Positions 36,084-44,552 of a stretch of DNA of 64,000 bases are shown here, piece after piece. The stretch comes from Polyangiaceae bacterium (GTDB taxonomy: Bacteria; Myxococcota_A; Polyangia; Polyangiales; Polyangiaceae): contig JAWKRG010000010.1 in NCBI GenBank assembly GCA_041389725.1, positions 248,001 through 312,000 of the forward strand, in the 5' to 3' direction. How positions within the stretch are numbered: position 1 is the stretch's first letter; each line of letters starts with the position of its first letter. The position numbers were made by a program, and so were the translations under genes. The notes under the pieces are model-generated. The model was not told the origin of the DNA. It was given only the letters and a program-made list of their open reading frames with translations, and searched no databases.

Positions 36084-36388
36084 CCCCGGTCCGCTCGCTG
36101 CCTCGTCCTCGCCACAGGGGACCCCGCCGGCACGGCGCAGAATGGATTGACAGATTGGCAGCGCTCGGCGCTGCTATTGGTGTTTCCTGTCAGGATGGCG
36201 CGCAGCCTTGGAACAACTTCAAGGATTTCGCGCGTTTTTGCCCATTGACCCCTGGCACGGGTTTCGCTCTAAGGAGAGCCGCAGGTTTGCCTGCCCACCG
36301 CCTGCCCGCTCGGGTGCTCGCCGTCGAGCGCCGGGCCTTCCGATGGCGGTGCGCCTCCACCACCAACTGAACGAAAAGCTAGCTCCTC
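36084..36388 (+). promoter_or_regulatory. Leader region of the type II secretion operon
   Basis: About 305 bp without a credible gene. TTGACA (36147-36152) is a perfect -35 hexamer; TGCTAT (36172-36177) could be the -10 but is 19 bp away. Between them lies a perfect inverted repeat, GCAGCGC-TCG-GCGCTGC (36158-36174), which could be an operator or a hairpin ending the peroxiredoxin transcript. No sigma-54 GG-N10-GC element fits. Downstream, to the gspC start, I see nothing recognisable. Confidence 0.35.
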
Positions 36389-37381
36389 GTGCCCATCGAC
36401 GCCCTGCTCAAGAAGTACTTCACCGTCGTGATCCTCGGACTGGTCGCGATGATGGCGTACTTCCAAGCTTCGGGAACGACGGAGCTGTTCGGGGCGGCAC
36501 TTGGCGTCGACGAGCAGTTGCTCGCGTCTTCGCCGACCAAGAACCCGGACGTCAGCGCGCTGGTGGGGCAGAAGGCGGGCCGATCCAAGAGCGGGGAGCC
36601 AATCCTGTCGCGCAATCCCTTCGACTCGGTCACTGGACCTCTCAATGCCAAGCCTTTGGAAGTGCCGGATGAACGCGAGAGCCCAGTGGATCTGTCCAAC
36701 CCGCTTGCCGCGCCCCATTGCTCCAGCGTGCGGGTCAGCATCGTGACGGAGTCGCCGGATCCGCTCTGGAGTATCGCCGCGCTGCAAGGACCGGGTGAAG
36801 CCAAGCCTGCTCTGCGTCGCGCCGGGGATCAGGTCGGCAACAGCGAAGTCGCATACATCGGCTTCAACCCGGTGGAAGCGAGTCCCGCGGTGTGGATGAG
36901 GGACGGCTCGAGCCTGTGCCAGGCGCTGCTCTTCAGTCCGCAACCTGCGGCGCAGCCCGCCGCGGCGGCTCCGCAACCGACGACGCCGTCCAAGCCCGTG
37001 ACTCGGGGGGGCCCCGCCAAGATCCCCGACGACATTGCCAACAAGATCCAGAAGGTGAGCGAGACCGAGTTCAACGTGGACCGTTCGGTGGTCGACAAGA
37101 TCTTGGAGAACCAGGCGGAGCTGATGCGGTCTGCTCGCATCGTGCCAGAGCAGCAGGCCGGCAAGGTCGTGGGCATTCGCTTGTTCGGCATTCGTCCCGA
37201 GACCCTGCTCGGCACTCTCGGATTCCAGAATGGAGACCGGCTCGAGTCGATCAACGGATTCAACATGGCCAGTCCCGAAAAGGCCCTGGAGGCTTACGCG
37301 CGCCTGCGCACCGCGAGCAACCTGAACGTGAAGGTGAACCGCCGCGGTCAACCCATGAGCATCGACTTCCGTATCAAGTAA
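36389..37381 (+). CDS. gspC: Type II secretion inner-membrane protein GspC
   Basis: A 330-residue protein from a GTG start. One N-terminal TM segment (FTVVILGLVAMMAYFQA, about residues 11-27) is followed by a GspC homology region with the SRNPFDS motif typical of its start (about 73-80), an Ala/Pro/Gln linker (about 183-205), and a C-terminal PDZ-like domain (GIRLFGIRPETLLGTLGFQNGDRLESINGF, split motif, about 265-330). GspC links the inner-membrane platform to the secretin. First gene of the gsp operon; six bases separate it from gspD. Confidence 0.9.
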   Translation: MPIDALLKKYFTVVILGLVAMMAYFQASGTTELFGAALGVDEQLLASSPTKNPDVSALVGQKAGRSKSGEPILSRNPFDSVTGPLNAKPLEVPDERESPVDLSNPLAAPHCSSVRVSIVTESPDPLWSIAALQGPGEAKPALRRAGDQVGNSEVAYIGFNPVEASPAVWMRDGSSLCQALLFSPQPAAQPAAAAPQPTTPSKPVTRGGPAKIPDDIANKIQKVSETEFNVDRSVVDKILENQAELMRSARIVPEQQAGKVVGIRLFGIRPETLLGTLGFQNGDRLESINGFNMASPEKALEAYARLRTASNLNVKVNRRGQPMSIDFRIK

Positions 37382-37386
37382 TCCCC

Positions 37387-39966
37387 ATGAACCGCCGATC
37401 TCGATTCAGCTCGACCGCCCTGATGCTGGTGCTCACCGCCAGCACTGGGACGGCTTTCGCTCAGCAGACCCCTCCCATCCGCTCGCGTCCGACCACCGCT
37501 GCTCCCAAAGCGCAGTTGAAACAGCCTACGGCGCGTCCCGTGCCGGCGCCGGTGCCGCCCGGCGCCGTGGCGCCCACCCGACCCGGCGCGACCCAGCCCG
37601 ATGACAAGCCGCCACCCGGTGCGCAGGGCGCGTTGCCTGGCAACATGGACGCGATCGCGAAGGCGACGGACATTCCCTTCAAGGCCAAGCCCATGGGGCA
37701 CATGGTCAAGTTCAATCTGCAGGACGCGGACCTGGCGGAGCTCGTCAACCACATCAGTGGCATGACCGGCAAGCGCTTCATCTACGGTCCCAAAGTCCGG
37801 CAGATCAAGGCGACGGTAGTCTCTCCCGCGCCCGTGAGCTTGGCCGAGGCGTATCAGGCCTTCCTGTCGATTCTGGAAGCGAATGGCATGACGGTGATCC
37901 CGCACGGTCGCTTCCTGAAGATCGTGGACAGTGGCGGAGTCGTGGGCAATGCCACGCCGATCTACTCGCGGGGCGCTCCCGTGCCCGACGTCGACCGCTT
38001 CGTTACGCGCCTCTACCGCTTGAAATACGTCTCGGCCGAAGAAGCCAGCCAGCTGCTCACCAAGTTCAAGAGCAAAGAAGGCGACATCAGTATCCACAGC
38101 GCGGGGCAGCTGCTGATCCTCACCGACACGGGCGCTCAGGTGCGCCGCATGATTCGCATCATCGAGGAAATCGACGTTGGCGGCGCTGGCAGTCGCATGT
38201 GGATCGAGCCTGTGCACTACGGCTCGGCCAGCGAGATGGCCAAGCGGATCAACGAGCTGTTCGAACTGCAGGGCGGGCAGCCCGGGCAGCCCGGTTCGGG
38301 TGGCGGGTCCGGTGGTTTGGCGAAGGTAGTGGCCGACGAGCAGACGAATTCCCTGATCGTCGTCGGAACCGAGGATTCGTATCTGAAGCTGCTGGAGCTG
38401 TTGAAGCGCATCGACACGCAGCCCGCGGCAGAGGGACGCGTGCGGGTGCTGCCACTGCAGCACGCCACGGCGGAAGAGCTGGCCAACGTGCTCAACCAAA
38501 TGCTCAGCGGGCAGGCCGGGGGGCAGCCAGGCCAACCTGGTCAGCCCGGGGGCGCAGGCAACAGCATGTTCGAGGGACAGGTCAAGGTCATTCCAGACAA
38601 GGCCACCAACTCCTTGATCATCACTTCGTCGGGTCGTGACTACGCCAACATGCGACTGGTAGTGGACCGCCTGGACATGGCGCGTCGCCAAGTCTTCATC
38701 GAGGCGGTGATCATGGATGTGTCCGTGGACCACTCCATGCGCCTAGGCGTGTCGTTTCATGGCGGCACCACCTCGGACCTCGGTGGCGGCAGTGACACGT
38801 TGTTCTTGGGCGGCTTCGAAGCGGCCAACTCCCTGACCTTTCCCGCCAATCCGGATCTGCTGCAAGGCGTCGCGCTCGGCGCTCGTGGTCCGGAACTGGC
38901 CGGCACCAGTAACCTGCTGCCCACGGGACTTTCCATCCCGGCGTTCGGCATCGTGCTCAACGCCCTCGCCCAGAGTGGCGATGCAAACGTGCTGGCCACG
39001 CCCCACATCCTGGCGACGGACAACACGAAGGCAGAGATCAGTGTGGGCGAGAACATCCCGCTACAAGAGAATCTGGCCGGCGGTAGCAGTCTCGCGTCCT
39101 CTTTGGCTGGAGCGCAAGGTGGGGCCGCGGCTGCGGCGCTACCTTTCCTGGGCAACCTCGGCTTCAACTCGCCGCGGCAGGACGTCGGCACCAAGATCAA
39201 GGTCACTCCCCATATCAACGAGGCCAACCAGGTCCGCCTCGAGATCGAACAAGAGATCAGCGAGCGCGGCGCGACCAGTGGGTCGCTTGGTGCCGTGTCC
39301 ATCACCAAGCGGACCGCGAACACCACGGTCGTGGTCGACGATCAGCAGACCATCGTCATCGGCGGCTTGATGCGCGACGCGGTGGTGAAGAGTCGTCGCA
39401 AGGTCCCCGTCCTCGGTGACCTGCCCGTGCTCGGCTTCTTGTTCCGCCACTCCGAGGAGGCAACGCGCAAGACGAACCTGCTCCTGATCCTCACGCCCAC
39501 GGTGATCAGCAATCAGACGGATTTGCGCAAGATCTTCGAACGCAAGATGCAGGAGCGTCAGGAGTTCATCGATCGCTACTTCGTGTTCTCCGGTCAGGAC
39601 TGGCAGCCGCCGCGAGACTACACGCGGACGAACGGCCTGGTAGAGGACATCCGCCAAGCCTACATGCAGCTGGACGAGCGCGTGCGCTTGGAAGAGGAGA
39701 GCTCGCCGAAAGCGCGCAAGGAGCACCGGCCCACCGAGCCCATCGAACTCCCGCACACGGTCAAGCCCGGTGGTGGTGGCAGCGTGACGCCCGCGCCCGC
39801 GGCTCCGGCACCGACGCCCACGCGCCGCCCGCGGCGCACGACGCCGCGCAATACTCCCCAGCGACCGACCTCGCCCGCGCCGCGCCCCAGCGGAAGTTTG
39901 GACCAGGGACCTGCCATCAACATCAACCCCGTCGCGCGCAGCGTGAACGTCGAACGCTCGGAGTAG
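37387..39966 (+). CDS. gspD: Type II secretion secretin GspD
   Basis: An 859-residue outer-membrane secretin. A signal peptide ends at AFA/QQ (residue 25), then a Pro/Thr-rich linker to about residue 85. N0 begins at about 95 (MVKFNLQDADLAELVNHIS); N1 to N3 follow, with Gly/Gln/Pro inserts in N2 (LQGGQPGQPGSGGGSGG) and N3 (QAGGQPGQPGQPGGAGN). The secretin core holds VPVLGDLPVLGFLFRH and the last-strand motif LLLILTPTVI. A long Pro/Ala/Thr tail (about 785-859) replaces a usual short S-domain; no pilotin gene is visible. Length is on the long side for GspD. Directly followed by gspE. Confidence 0.95.
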   Translation: MNRRSRFSSTALMLVLTASTGTAFAQQTPPIRSRPTTAAPKAQLKQPTARPVPAPVPPGAVAPTRPGATQPDDKPPPGAQGALPGNMDAIAKATDIPFKAKPMGHMVKFNLQDADLAELVNHISGMTGKRFIYGPKVRQIKATVVSPAPVSLAEAYQAFLSILEANGMTVIPHGRFLKIVDSGGVVGNATPIYSRGAPVPDVDRFVTRLYRLKYVSAEEASQLLTKFKSKEGDISIHSAGQLLILTDTGAQVRRMIRIIEEIDVGGAGSRMWIEPVHYGSASEMAKRINELFELQGGQPGQPGSGGGSGGLAKVVADEQTNSLIVVGTEDSYLKLLELLKRIDTQPAAEGRVRVLPLQHATAEELANVLNQMLSGQAGGQPGQPGQPGGAGNSMFEGQVKVIPDKATNSLIITSSGRDYANMRLVVDRLDMARRQVFIEAVIMDVSVDHSMRLGVSFHGGTTSDLGGGSDTLFLGGFEAANSLTFPANPDLLQGVALGARGPELAGTSNLLPTGLSIPAFGIVLNALAQSGDANVLATPHILATDNTKAEISVGENIPLQENLAGGSSLASSLAGAQGGAAAAALPFLGNLGFNSPRQDVGTKIKVTPHINEANQVRLEIEQEISERGATSGSLGAVSITKRTANTTVVVDDQQTIVIGGLMRDAVVKSRRKVPVLGDLPVLGFLFRHSEEATRKTNLLLILTPTVISNQTDLRKIFERKMQERQEFIDRYFVFSGQDWQPPRDYTRTNGLVEDIRQAYMQLDERVRLEEESSPKARKEHRPTEPIELPHTVKPGGGGSVTPAPAAPAPTPTRRPRRTTPRNTPQRPTSPAPRPSGSLDQGPAININPVARSVNVERSE

Positions 39967-41739
39967 GTGGTGGAGCAACGCGCCCTCGGCAACATCCTGA
40001 TTCGCCGCGGCGTGGTCACGCCCGAGTCCCTGGAGCCGCTCTACGAGCAACAGCGGGAGCGGGGCACGGGGCTGATGGAGCTCCTCGTGCAGTCCAAGGA
40101 GATCAGCGAGGCTGCGGTGGCGCGTGCGCTGGCAGACGAGTGTGGACTCGAGTTCCTGGAGCGAATCGAGACGGAGCACGTGCCCCTGGAGCCTGCCACG
40201 CGTCTGCCCATCACCTACTCGAAGAACCACCGGCTGCTGGTGGTCGCCGAAGAGGAAGACGTGGTCACGGTGGTGTGCGGGGACCCCTTGGACACCGACG
40301 CTCTGGACGACGTGCGAGCTGCCTTCGGCAAGCGAGTCATCACCCGAGTTGCGGCCCCGTCCATCGTCGTGGACGCGATCAATCGCGTCTACGAGCGTCA
40401 AGATACCAGCAGTGAGCTGGAGAGTGACGAGGACATCCGCGACGACGACGAAGTGGACATCCTCGAGTCCGACGAAGACGCGCCCATCATCCGCTGGGTG
40501 AACGGCTTGTTCTTCGCGGCAGTGAAGGAGCGAGCCAGCGACATCCACATCGAACCGGAAGAGAAGGAAGTCGTCGTTCGTTTCCGGATCGATGGTCAGC
40601 TGTACGTTGCTCGTCGCGCAAGTCGACAGTTCCTCTCCAGCGTCGTGGCGCGCGTGAAGATCATGGCCGGCCTCAACATCGCGGAGAAGCGCTTGCCACA
40701 AGATGGGCGCATCTCCCTGCGCATCGCAGGTCGCAGCATCGACGTTCGTGTCTCCTCCATCCCCACGAGTCGGGACTACGAACGCATCGTCATGCGCTTG
40801 CTGCATAAGACGAACATCTTGCTCGACTTGAACGAGTTGGGGTTCTCGGAGCGTGACTACCACGTGATGAGTGCCCTGATCCGGCGGCCGAACGGCATCA
40901 TTCTGGTCACGGGCCCGACGGGTAGCGGCAAGACGACCACGCTCTACGCCTGCCTCAACAAGATCAACCGACCGAACATCAACATCCTGACCGCCGAAGA
41001 TCCCGTCGAGTACGAGATTCAAGGCATTCACCAGCTGCCCGTTCAGCCCAAGATTGGCCTTTCCTTCGCCAGCGCCTTGCGCGCCTTTTTGCGCCAGGAC
41101 CCCGACGTGATCATGGTCGGCGAGATTCGCGATCGCGAAACCGCCGAAATCGCCATTCACGCCTCGATGACGGGTCACTTGGTGCTGAGCACGATCCACA
41201 CCAACGATGCGGCCGGCGCAGTCACGCGCCTGGTGGAGATGGAGGTCGAGCCCTTCCTCGTCCGTTCCACCGTGATCGGCATCCTGGCCCAGCGCCTGGT
41301 GCGCCTGCTGTGCACGAACTGCCGTGAGCCCTACGAGGCGTCGGATTTCGAGCTGCGCCAGTTGGGAATCGACCCGGAGCGCACGCGTTGGCGAGACGCG
41401 CGCCCGCTGTCGAGCCGCTACGAAGTGCACGGTGTGCCCTACGTGCCTGTGGGCTGGCGCGGACCTGGCATGCCCACGGTCTACCGCGCCAAGGGTTGTG
41501 ACAAGTGCGAGGGCAAGGGCTTCACCGGGCGCGCGGGGATCTACGAACTCCTGGTGATGGACGATGTCGTCGGTAGCTTGGTGCTGAAGAACGCCGACGC
41601 CCAGACCATCAAGCGCGCCGCGCAAGGTACGGGCATGGATTCCCTGCGTGACGACGGCGCTCGCAAGGTGCTGCAAGGTGTGACGACCGTGGAGGAGGTC
41701 GTGGCTGCCACTCAAGAAGACATCATCATCGACGAGTGA
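39967..41739 (+). CDS. gspE: Type II secretion ATPase GspE
   Basis: A 590-residue cytoplasmic ATPase. The N-terminal GspE-N domain (GNILIRRGVVTPESLEPLYE) joins to GspL; an acidic linker (ESDEDIRDDDEVDILESDED split) precedes the N2 domain (RASDIHIEPEEKEVVVRFRIDG). Walker A GPTGSGKTTT lies near residue 318; Asp box DPVEYEI; Walker B VGEIRDRETAEIA; His box HLVLSTIHTNDA. The zinc domain uses C449-x2-C452 and C511-x2-C514, with a loop of 58 residues between the pairs, longer than the usual 30 or so. The GTG at 39967 abuts the gspD stop; a second GTG follows at 39970. Confidence 0.96.
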   Translation: MVEQRALGNILIRRGVVTPESLEPLYEQQRERGTGLMELLVQSKEISEAAVARALADECGLEFLERIETEHVPLEPATRLPITYSKNHRLLVVAEEEDVVTVVCGDPLDTDALDDVRAAFGKRVITRVAAPSIVVDAINRVYERQDTSSELESDEDIRDDDEVDILESDEDAPIIRWVNGLFFAAVKERASDIHIEPEEKEVVVRFRIDGQLYVARRASRQFLSSVVARVKIMAGLNIAEKRLPQDGRISLRIAGRSIDVRVSSIPTSRDYERIVMRLLHKTNILLDLNELGFSERDYHVMSALIRRPNGIILVTGPTGSGKTTTLYACLNKINRPNINILTAEDPVEYEIQGIHQLPVQPKIGLSFASALRAFLRQDPDVIMVGEIRDRETAEIAIHASMTGHLVLSTIHTNDAAGAVTRLVEMEVEPFLVRSTVIGILAQRLVRLLCTNCREPYEASDFELRQLGIDPERTRWRDARPLSSRYEVHGVPYVPVGWRGPGMPTVYRAKGCDKCEGKGFTGRAGIYELLVMDDVVGSLVLKNADAQTIKRAAQGTGMDSLRDDGARKVLQGVTTVEEVVAATQEDIIIDE

Positions 41740-41744
41740 AGGTC

Positions 41745-42971
41745 ATGGCAGTCTACGAATACAAAGGCATTCAGATCGAAAGCGGAAAGCCCGCCAAGGG
41801 CTTTCGGGATGCCGACAACGTGAAGGCCCTGCGCGCGGCGCTGCGACGTGAGGGCATCTTGCTCACGCTGGCGACTGAAGACAGCGCGCGCAAGGCCAAG
41901 AAGAAGCGCGACATCGATCTGTTGGCGATCTTTCGCCGCGTGAGCACCGCTGACATCGCGGTGATGACGCGGCAGCTTGCGACCCTGGTGCGCGCCGGCG
42001 TGCCGCTACTCGATTCCATCCACGCGCTCACGGAGCAAGTGGAGAAGGAGTCCTTGGTTCGCATCCTGAGCACCGTGCGGGAAAGCCTCAACGAGGGTAA
42101 GAGCTTCGCCAAGAGCCTGGAGGCTCACTCCAAGGTGTTCCCGCCGCTCTACGTCAACATGGTAGCGGCGGGGGAGGAGAGCGGCACGCTGGAAACCGTG
42201 CTGGAACGCTTGGCGGACTTCATGGAGGGTCAAGCGCGGCTCAAGGGCAAGGTTTTCGGTGCGTTGGCCTACCCGGTGCTGATGACCCTGATTGGTACGG
42301 TGCTCGTCAGCTTTCTGATGATCGCCGTCGTGCCGAAGGTGACCAGCATCTTCGACAACCTTGGACAGGCGCTGCCTTGGTACACGTCGGTCCTGATCTT
42401 CGTGTCGGACGTGCTGTCGGGATACTGGTGGCTGCTGCTCATCGTCGGCGTGATCGCCTTCTTCACCTTTCGCCGTTGGAAGCGCACGCCCGAAGGCAAG
42501 CTGCGCTGGGACGGGATGAGCCTGCGCTGGCCAGTCTTTGGGCGCTTGAATCAACTGGTCGCGGTTTCGCGCTTCTCGCGCACCTTGGCCACGCTGCTCG
42601 CGAGCGGCGTGCCCCTGCTGAAAGCGATGGAAATCGGCCGAAACGTGCTCGGTAACGCCAAGCTCGAGGGCGTGGTCACCGAGGCGATCGGGTCCATCCG
42701 CGAAGGCGAGAGCATCGCGGAACCCCTCAAGCGCAGCGGGCAGTTTCCCCCGATGGTCACACACATGATCGCCGTGGGGGAGCGGAGTGGGCAGCTCGAG
42801 TCCATGTTGGAGAACGTGGCCCGGGCCTACGAGTCCGACGTGGAGACTCGCGTGGCGGCGCTGACCAGCCTGTTGGAGCCGCTGATGATCGTCATTCTCG
42901 GCGGTATCGTCGGCTTCATTGCCATGGCGATTCTGATGCCGCTGATCCAGATGAACCAGATGGTGCAATGA
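41745..42971 (+). CDS. gspF: Type II secretion inner-membrane platform protein GspF
   Basis: A 408-residue polytopic protein with two homologous GspF/PilC cytoplasmic domains and three TM regions: about residues 175-200 (YPVLMTLIGTVLVSFLMI), 215-245 (WWLLLIVGVIAFFTF) and 370-400 (LMIVILGGIVGFIAMAIL). The family signature LVRAGVPLLDSIHALTEQ occurs in the first domain and LLASGVPLLKAMEIG in the second. I chose the ATG at 41745 (MAVYEYKG); a GTG at 41736 overlapping the gspE stop is an alternative. Its stop overlaps the start of the next gene by 4 bp. Confidence 0.95.
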   Translation: MAVYEYKGIQIESGKPAKGFRDADNVKALRAALRREGILLTLATEDSARKAKKKRDIDLLAIFRRVSTADIAVMTRQLATLVRAGVPLLDSIHALTEQVEKESLVRILSTVRESLNEGKSFAKSLEAHSKVFPPLYVNMVAAGEESGTLETVLERLADFMEGQARLKGKVFGALAYPVLMTLIGTVLVSFLMIAVVPKVTSIFDNLGQALPWYTSVLIFVSDVLSGYWWLLLIVGVIAFFTFRRWKRTPEGKLRWDGMSLRWPVFGRLNQLVAVSRFSRTLATLLASGVPLLKAMEIGRNVLGNAKLEGVVTEAIGSIREGESIAEPLKRSGQFPPMVTHMIAVGERSGQLESMLENVARAYESDVETRVAALTSLLEPLMIVILGGIVGFIAMAILMPLIQMNQMVQ

Positions 42972-43390
42972 TGATCCTGCGACGCAGACGGGCGGGCGAC
43001 CGGCGCATCTTCTTCCCTTGGGAAGGGCGCGGCGGTCTCGCGCGCGCCCTGCGCATGGGGCGTCTGCGTCCTTTCGTCCTGGCTGCCGTGGTGGTGGGCT
43101 TCGTCGTGATGGTGGGGGTTCGCGAACGCGAGCGCGCAGGGATCCGTCAGACTCGCGCGACGATCCTGAGCGTGCGTGGCGCGGTCGACAGCTACATGGC
43201 ACTCACCGACGGGGGCTGCCCGGAGAGCCTGGAGCAGGCGCTGCAGACCGCGTCATTTCAAGGCAGTGCCACGGATGCCTGGGGACGTCCCCTGCGCCTC
43301 AGGTGTCCAGGCGGTCTCAGTGGGGAAGCCTACGATCTCATGAGCGATGGGCCCGACGGGAAACCGGGCGGGCTCGATCGCATTCGCTAA
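42968..43390 (+). CDS. GspG-like membrane protein without a prepilin cleavage site (gspX)
   Basis: A 140-residue protein between gspF and gspG. The N-terminus is strongly basic (MMILRRRRAGDRRIF), and one TM segment follows at about residues 35-52 (RPFVLAAVVVGFVVMVGV). The C-terminal half resembles a major pseudopilin globular domain: ATDAWGRPLRLRC and YDLMSDGPDGKPGGLDRIR, which match the DPWG...YDxxSxGxDGxPGG pattern of GspG. There is no G/[FV]TLxE cleavage motif and no glutamate at position 5 of the hydrophobic helix, so it cannot be processed and polymerised like GspG. Two cysteines in the globular part may form a disulfide. Coupled to gspF by ATGA; ends 10 bp before gspG. Role unknown. Confidence 0.8.
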   Translation: MMILRRRRAGDRRIFFPWEGRGGLARALRMGRLRPFVLAAVVVGFVVMVGVRERERAGIRQTRATILSVRGAVDSYMALTDGGCPESLEQALQTASFQGSATDAWGRPLRLRCPGGLSGEAYDLMSDGPDGKPGGLDRIR

Positions 43391-43400
43391 CGAGGAAACA

Positions 43401-43826
43401 ATGAAAGCAATCACGAATCGAAAGCTACGCCGAATTCGCCGCCTCGCTCGCGGCGTGACCTTGGTCGAGGTGCTCATCGTCGTGGCCATCATCGCGATGA
43501 TCGCGGGTGGCGTGACGGTGTTTGCCCTTCCCAAGTATCGCGAGGCCCAAAAGACCACGGCGGAAACCGGTGCTCGAGTGATTCGGCAGGCCGTGCAGGG
43601 CTGGCAGGCCACGAACAACGAGAGCAGCTGTCCCACCATCAGTCAGCTGGTTCAGGAAAAGCAGCTGGATCCCGGAGCCAACACCAACGACCCCTGGGGC
43701 ACTGCCTACGCTTTGAACTGCACCGAGGACGACGTGATCGTCATCTCTGCGGGGCCCGACAAGAAGAAGGGCACCAAGGACGACATTCGTGTGCCCAAGG
43801 GCAGCAGCGAAGCGGTCGAGGAGTAG
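43401..43826 (+). CDS. gspG: Type II secretion major pseudopilin GspG
   Basis: A 141-residue pseudopilin. The basic leader (KAITNRKLRRIRRLARG) is cut after glycine before VTLVEVLIVVAIIAMIAGG, with the essential Glu at position 5. The globular domain carries NDPWGTAYALNC and the late ISAGPDKKKGTKDDI, a reduced form of the calcium-loop region of GspG. The ATG at 43401 has GAGG 6 nt upstream. It forms the pseudopilus filament after cleavage by a prepilin peptidase, which is not encoded in this window. Confidence 0.93.
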   Translation: MKAITNRKLRRIRRLARGVTLVEVLIVVAIIAMIAGGVTVFALPKYREAQKTTAETGARVIRQAVQGWQATNNESSCPTISQLVQEKQLDPGANTNDPWGTAYALNCTEDDVIVISAGPDKKKGTKDDIRVPKGSSEAVEE

Positions 43827-43838
43827 TTCATCGAGATC

Positions 43839-44552
43839 ATGACTTCCGTCCCGTCCTCCATCGCGCTGAAGCGCGCACCCGAGCGAGGCATGACCCTCGT
43901 AGAGGTGCTCGTGGTCGTTGCGTTGATCGCGGTGATGTCGGGCGCGGTGGTCATGGGGTCTGGCGCGTTGCGTGGCAGCCGGCAGCGCGCCGCCGCGACG
44001 CTGATCGTATCCGGAGTTCGCTTGGGGCTCACCCGCGCCAACACCACGGGGCGACCCGTGCGCATGGTGTTCGACTTGGAGGAAGATCGCGTGCACCTGG
44101 AGGAGAGCTCCGGTCGCGTGATGCTGCGCGAAAAGGAGGAGACCAGCACGGGTGGTGGCGCCGAAGCGGCAACCGAGGCGGAGAAGGCCAGCCGCGCCGA
44201 GGCGGACCGCATATTGAAAGGACCTCAGGCGCCCCGGGCGGAGTTTTCACCCGTGAAGCAGTTCGGTTTCGATGGCGACGAGGGGCAGGGTCGGGAGCTT
44301 GGTTCCGGGATCGAGTTCGCCGAGGTGCAGACCGAGCACGACGAGATCCCGCGGCGCGAAGGTCGCGCCTACCTCTACTTCTTTCCCGGCGGCGGCACCG
44401 AACGAGCAGCGGTGCAGATCCGACAGAAGGGCGAGAAGGAAGGACTGACCGTGCTGATCAGCCCGCTCACGGGGCGGGCGCGCATTCAGCGCGGCGCGGT
44501 GTCGCTGGAAGAGCCGCGCATGGACGAAGCCTTTGGGGAGCGCGAAGAATGA
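43839..44552 (+). CDS. gspH: Type II secretion minor pseudopilin GspH
   Basis: A 237-residue protein with a prepilin site (PERG/MTLVEVLVVVALIAVMSG). It is larger than typical GspH because of a charged insertion of about 45 residues (EKEETSTGGGAEAATEAEK and following). The Cys-free globular domain has beta strands matching the GspH order (RPVRMVFDLEEDRVHLEESS, YLYFFPGGGTERAAVQI). Position before gspI and the order G-H-I-J-K support the call. Its stop overlaps the gspI start (ATGA). Confidence 0.88.
   Translation: MTSVPSSIALKRAPERGMTLVEVLVVVALIAVMSGAVVMGSGALRGSRQRAAATLIVSGVRLGLTRANTTGRPVRMVFDLEEDRVHLEESSGRVMLREKEETSTGGGAEAATEAEKASRAEADRILKGPQAPRAEFSPVKQFGFDGDEGQGRELGSGIEFAEVQTEHDEIPRREGRAYLYFFPGGGTERAAVQIRQKGEKEGLTVLISPLTGRARIQRGAVSLEEPRMDEAFGEREE

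Noticed and set aside
36147..36177. Sigma-54 promoter upstream of gspC
   Set aside because: TGGCA is present, but a GC at the required 10-bp spacing from the GG is not.
36084..36388. c-di-GMP riboswitch or small gene in the gsp leader
   Set aside because: None of the conserved riboswitch blocks I know could be matched, and the short frames there have no ribosome site or protein-like pattern.
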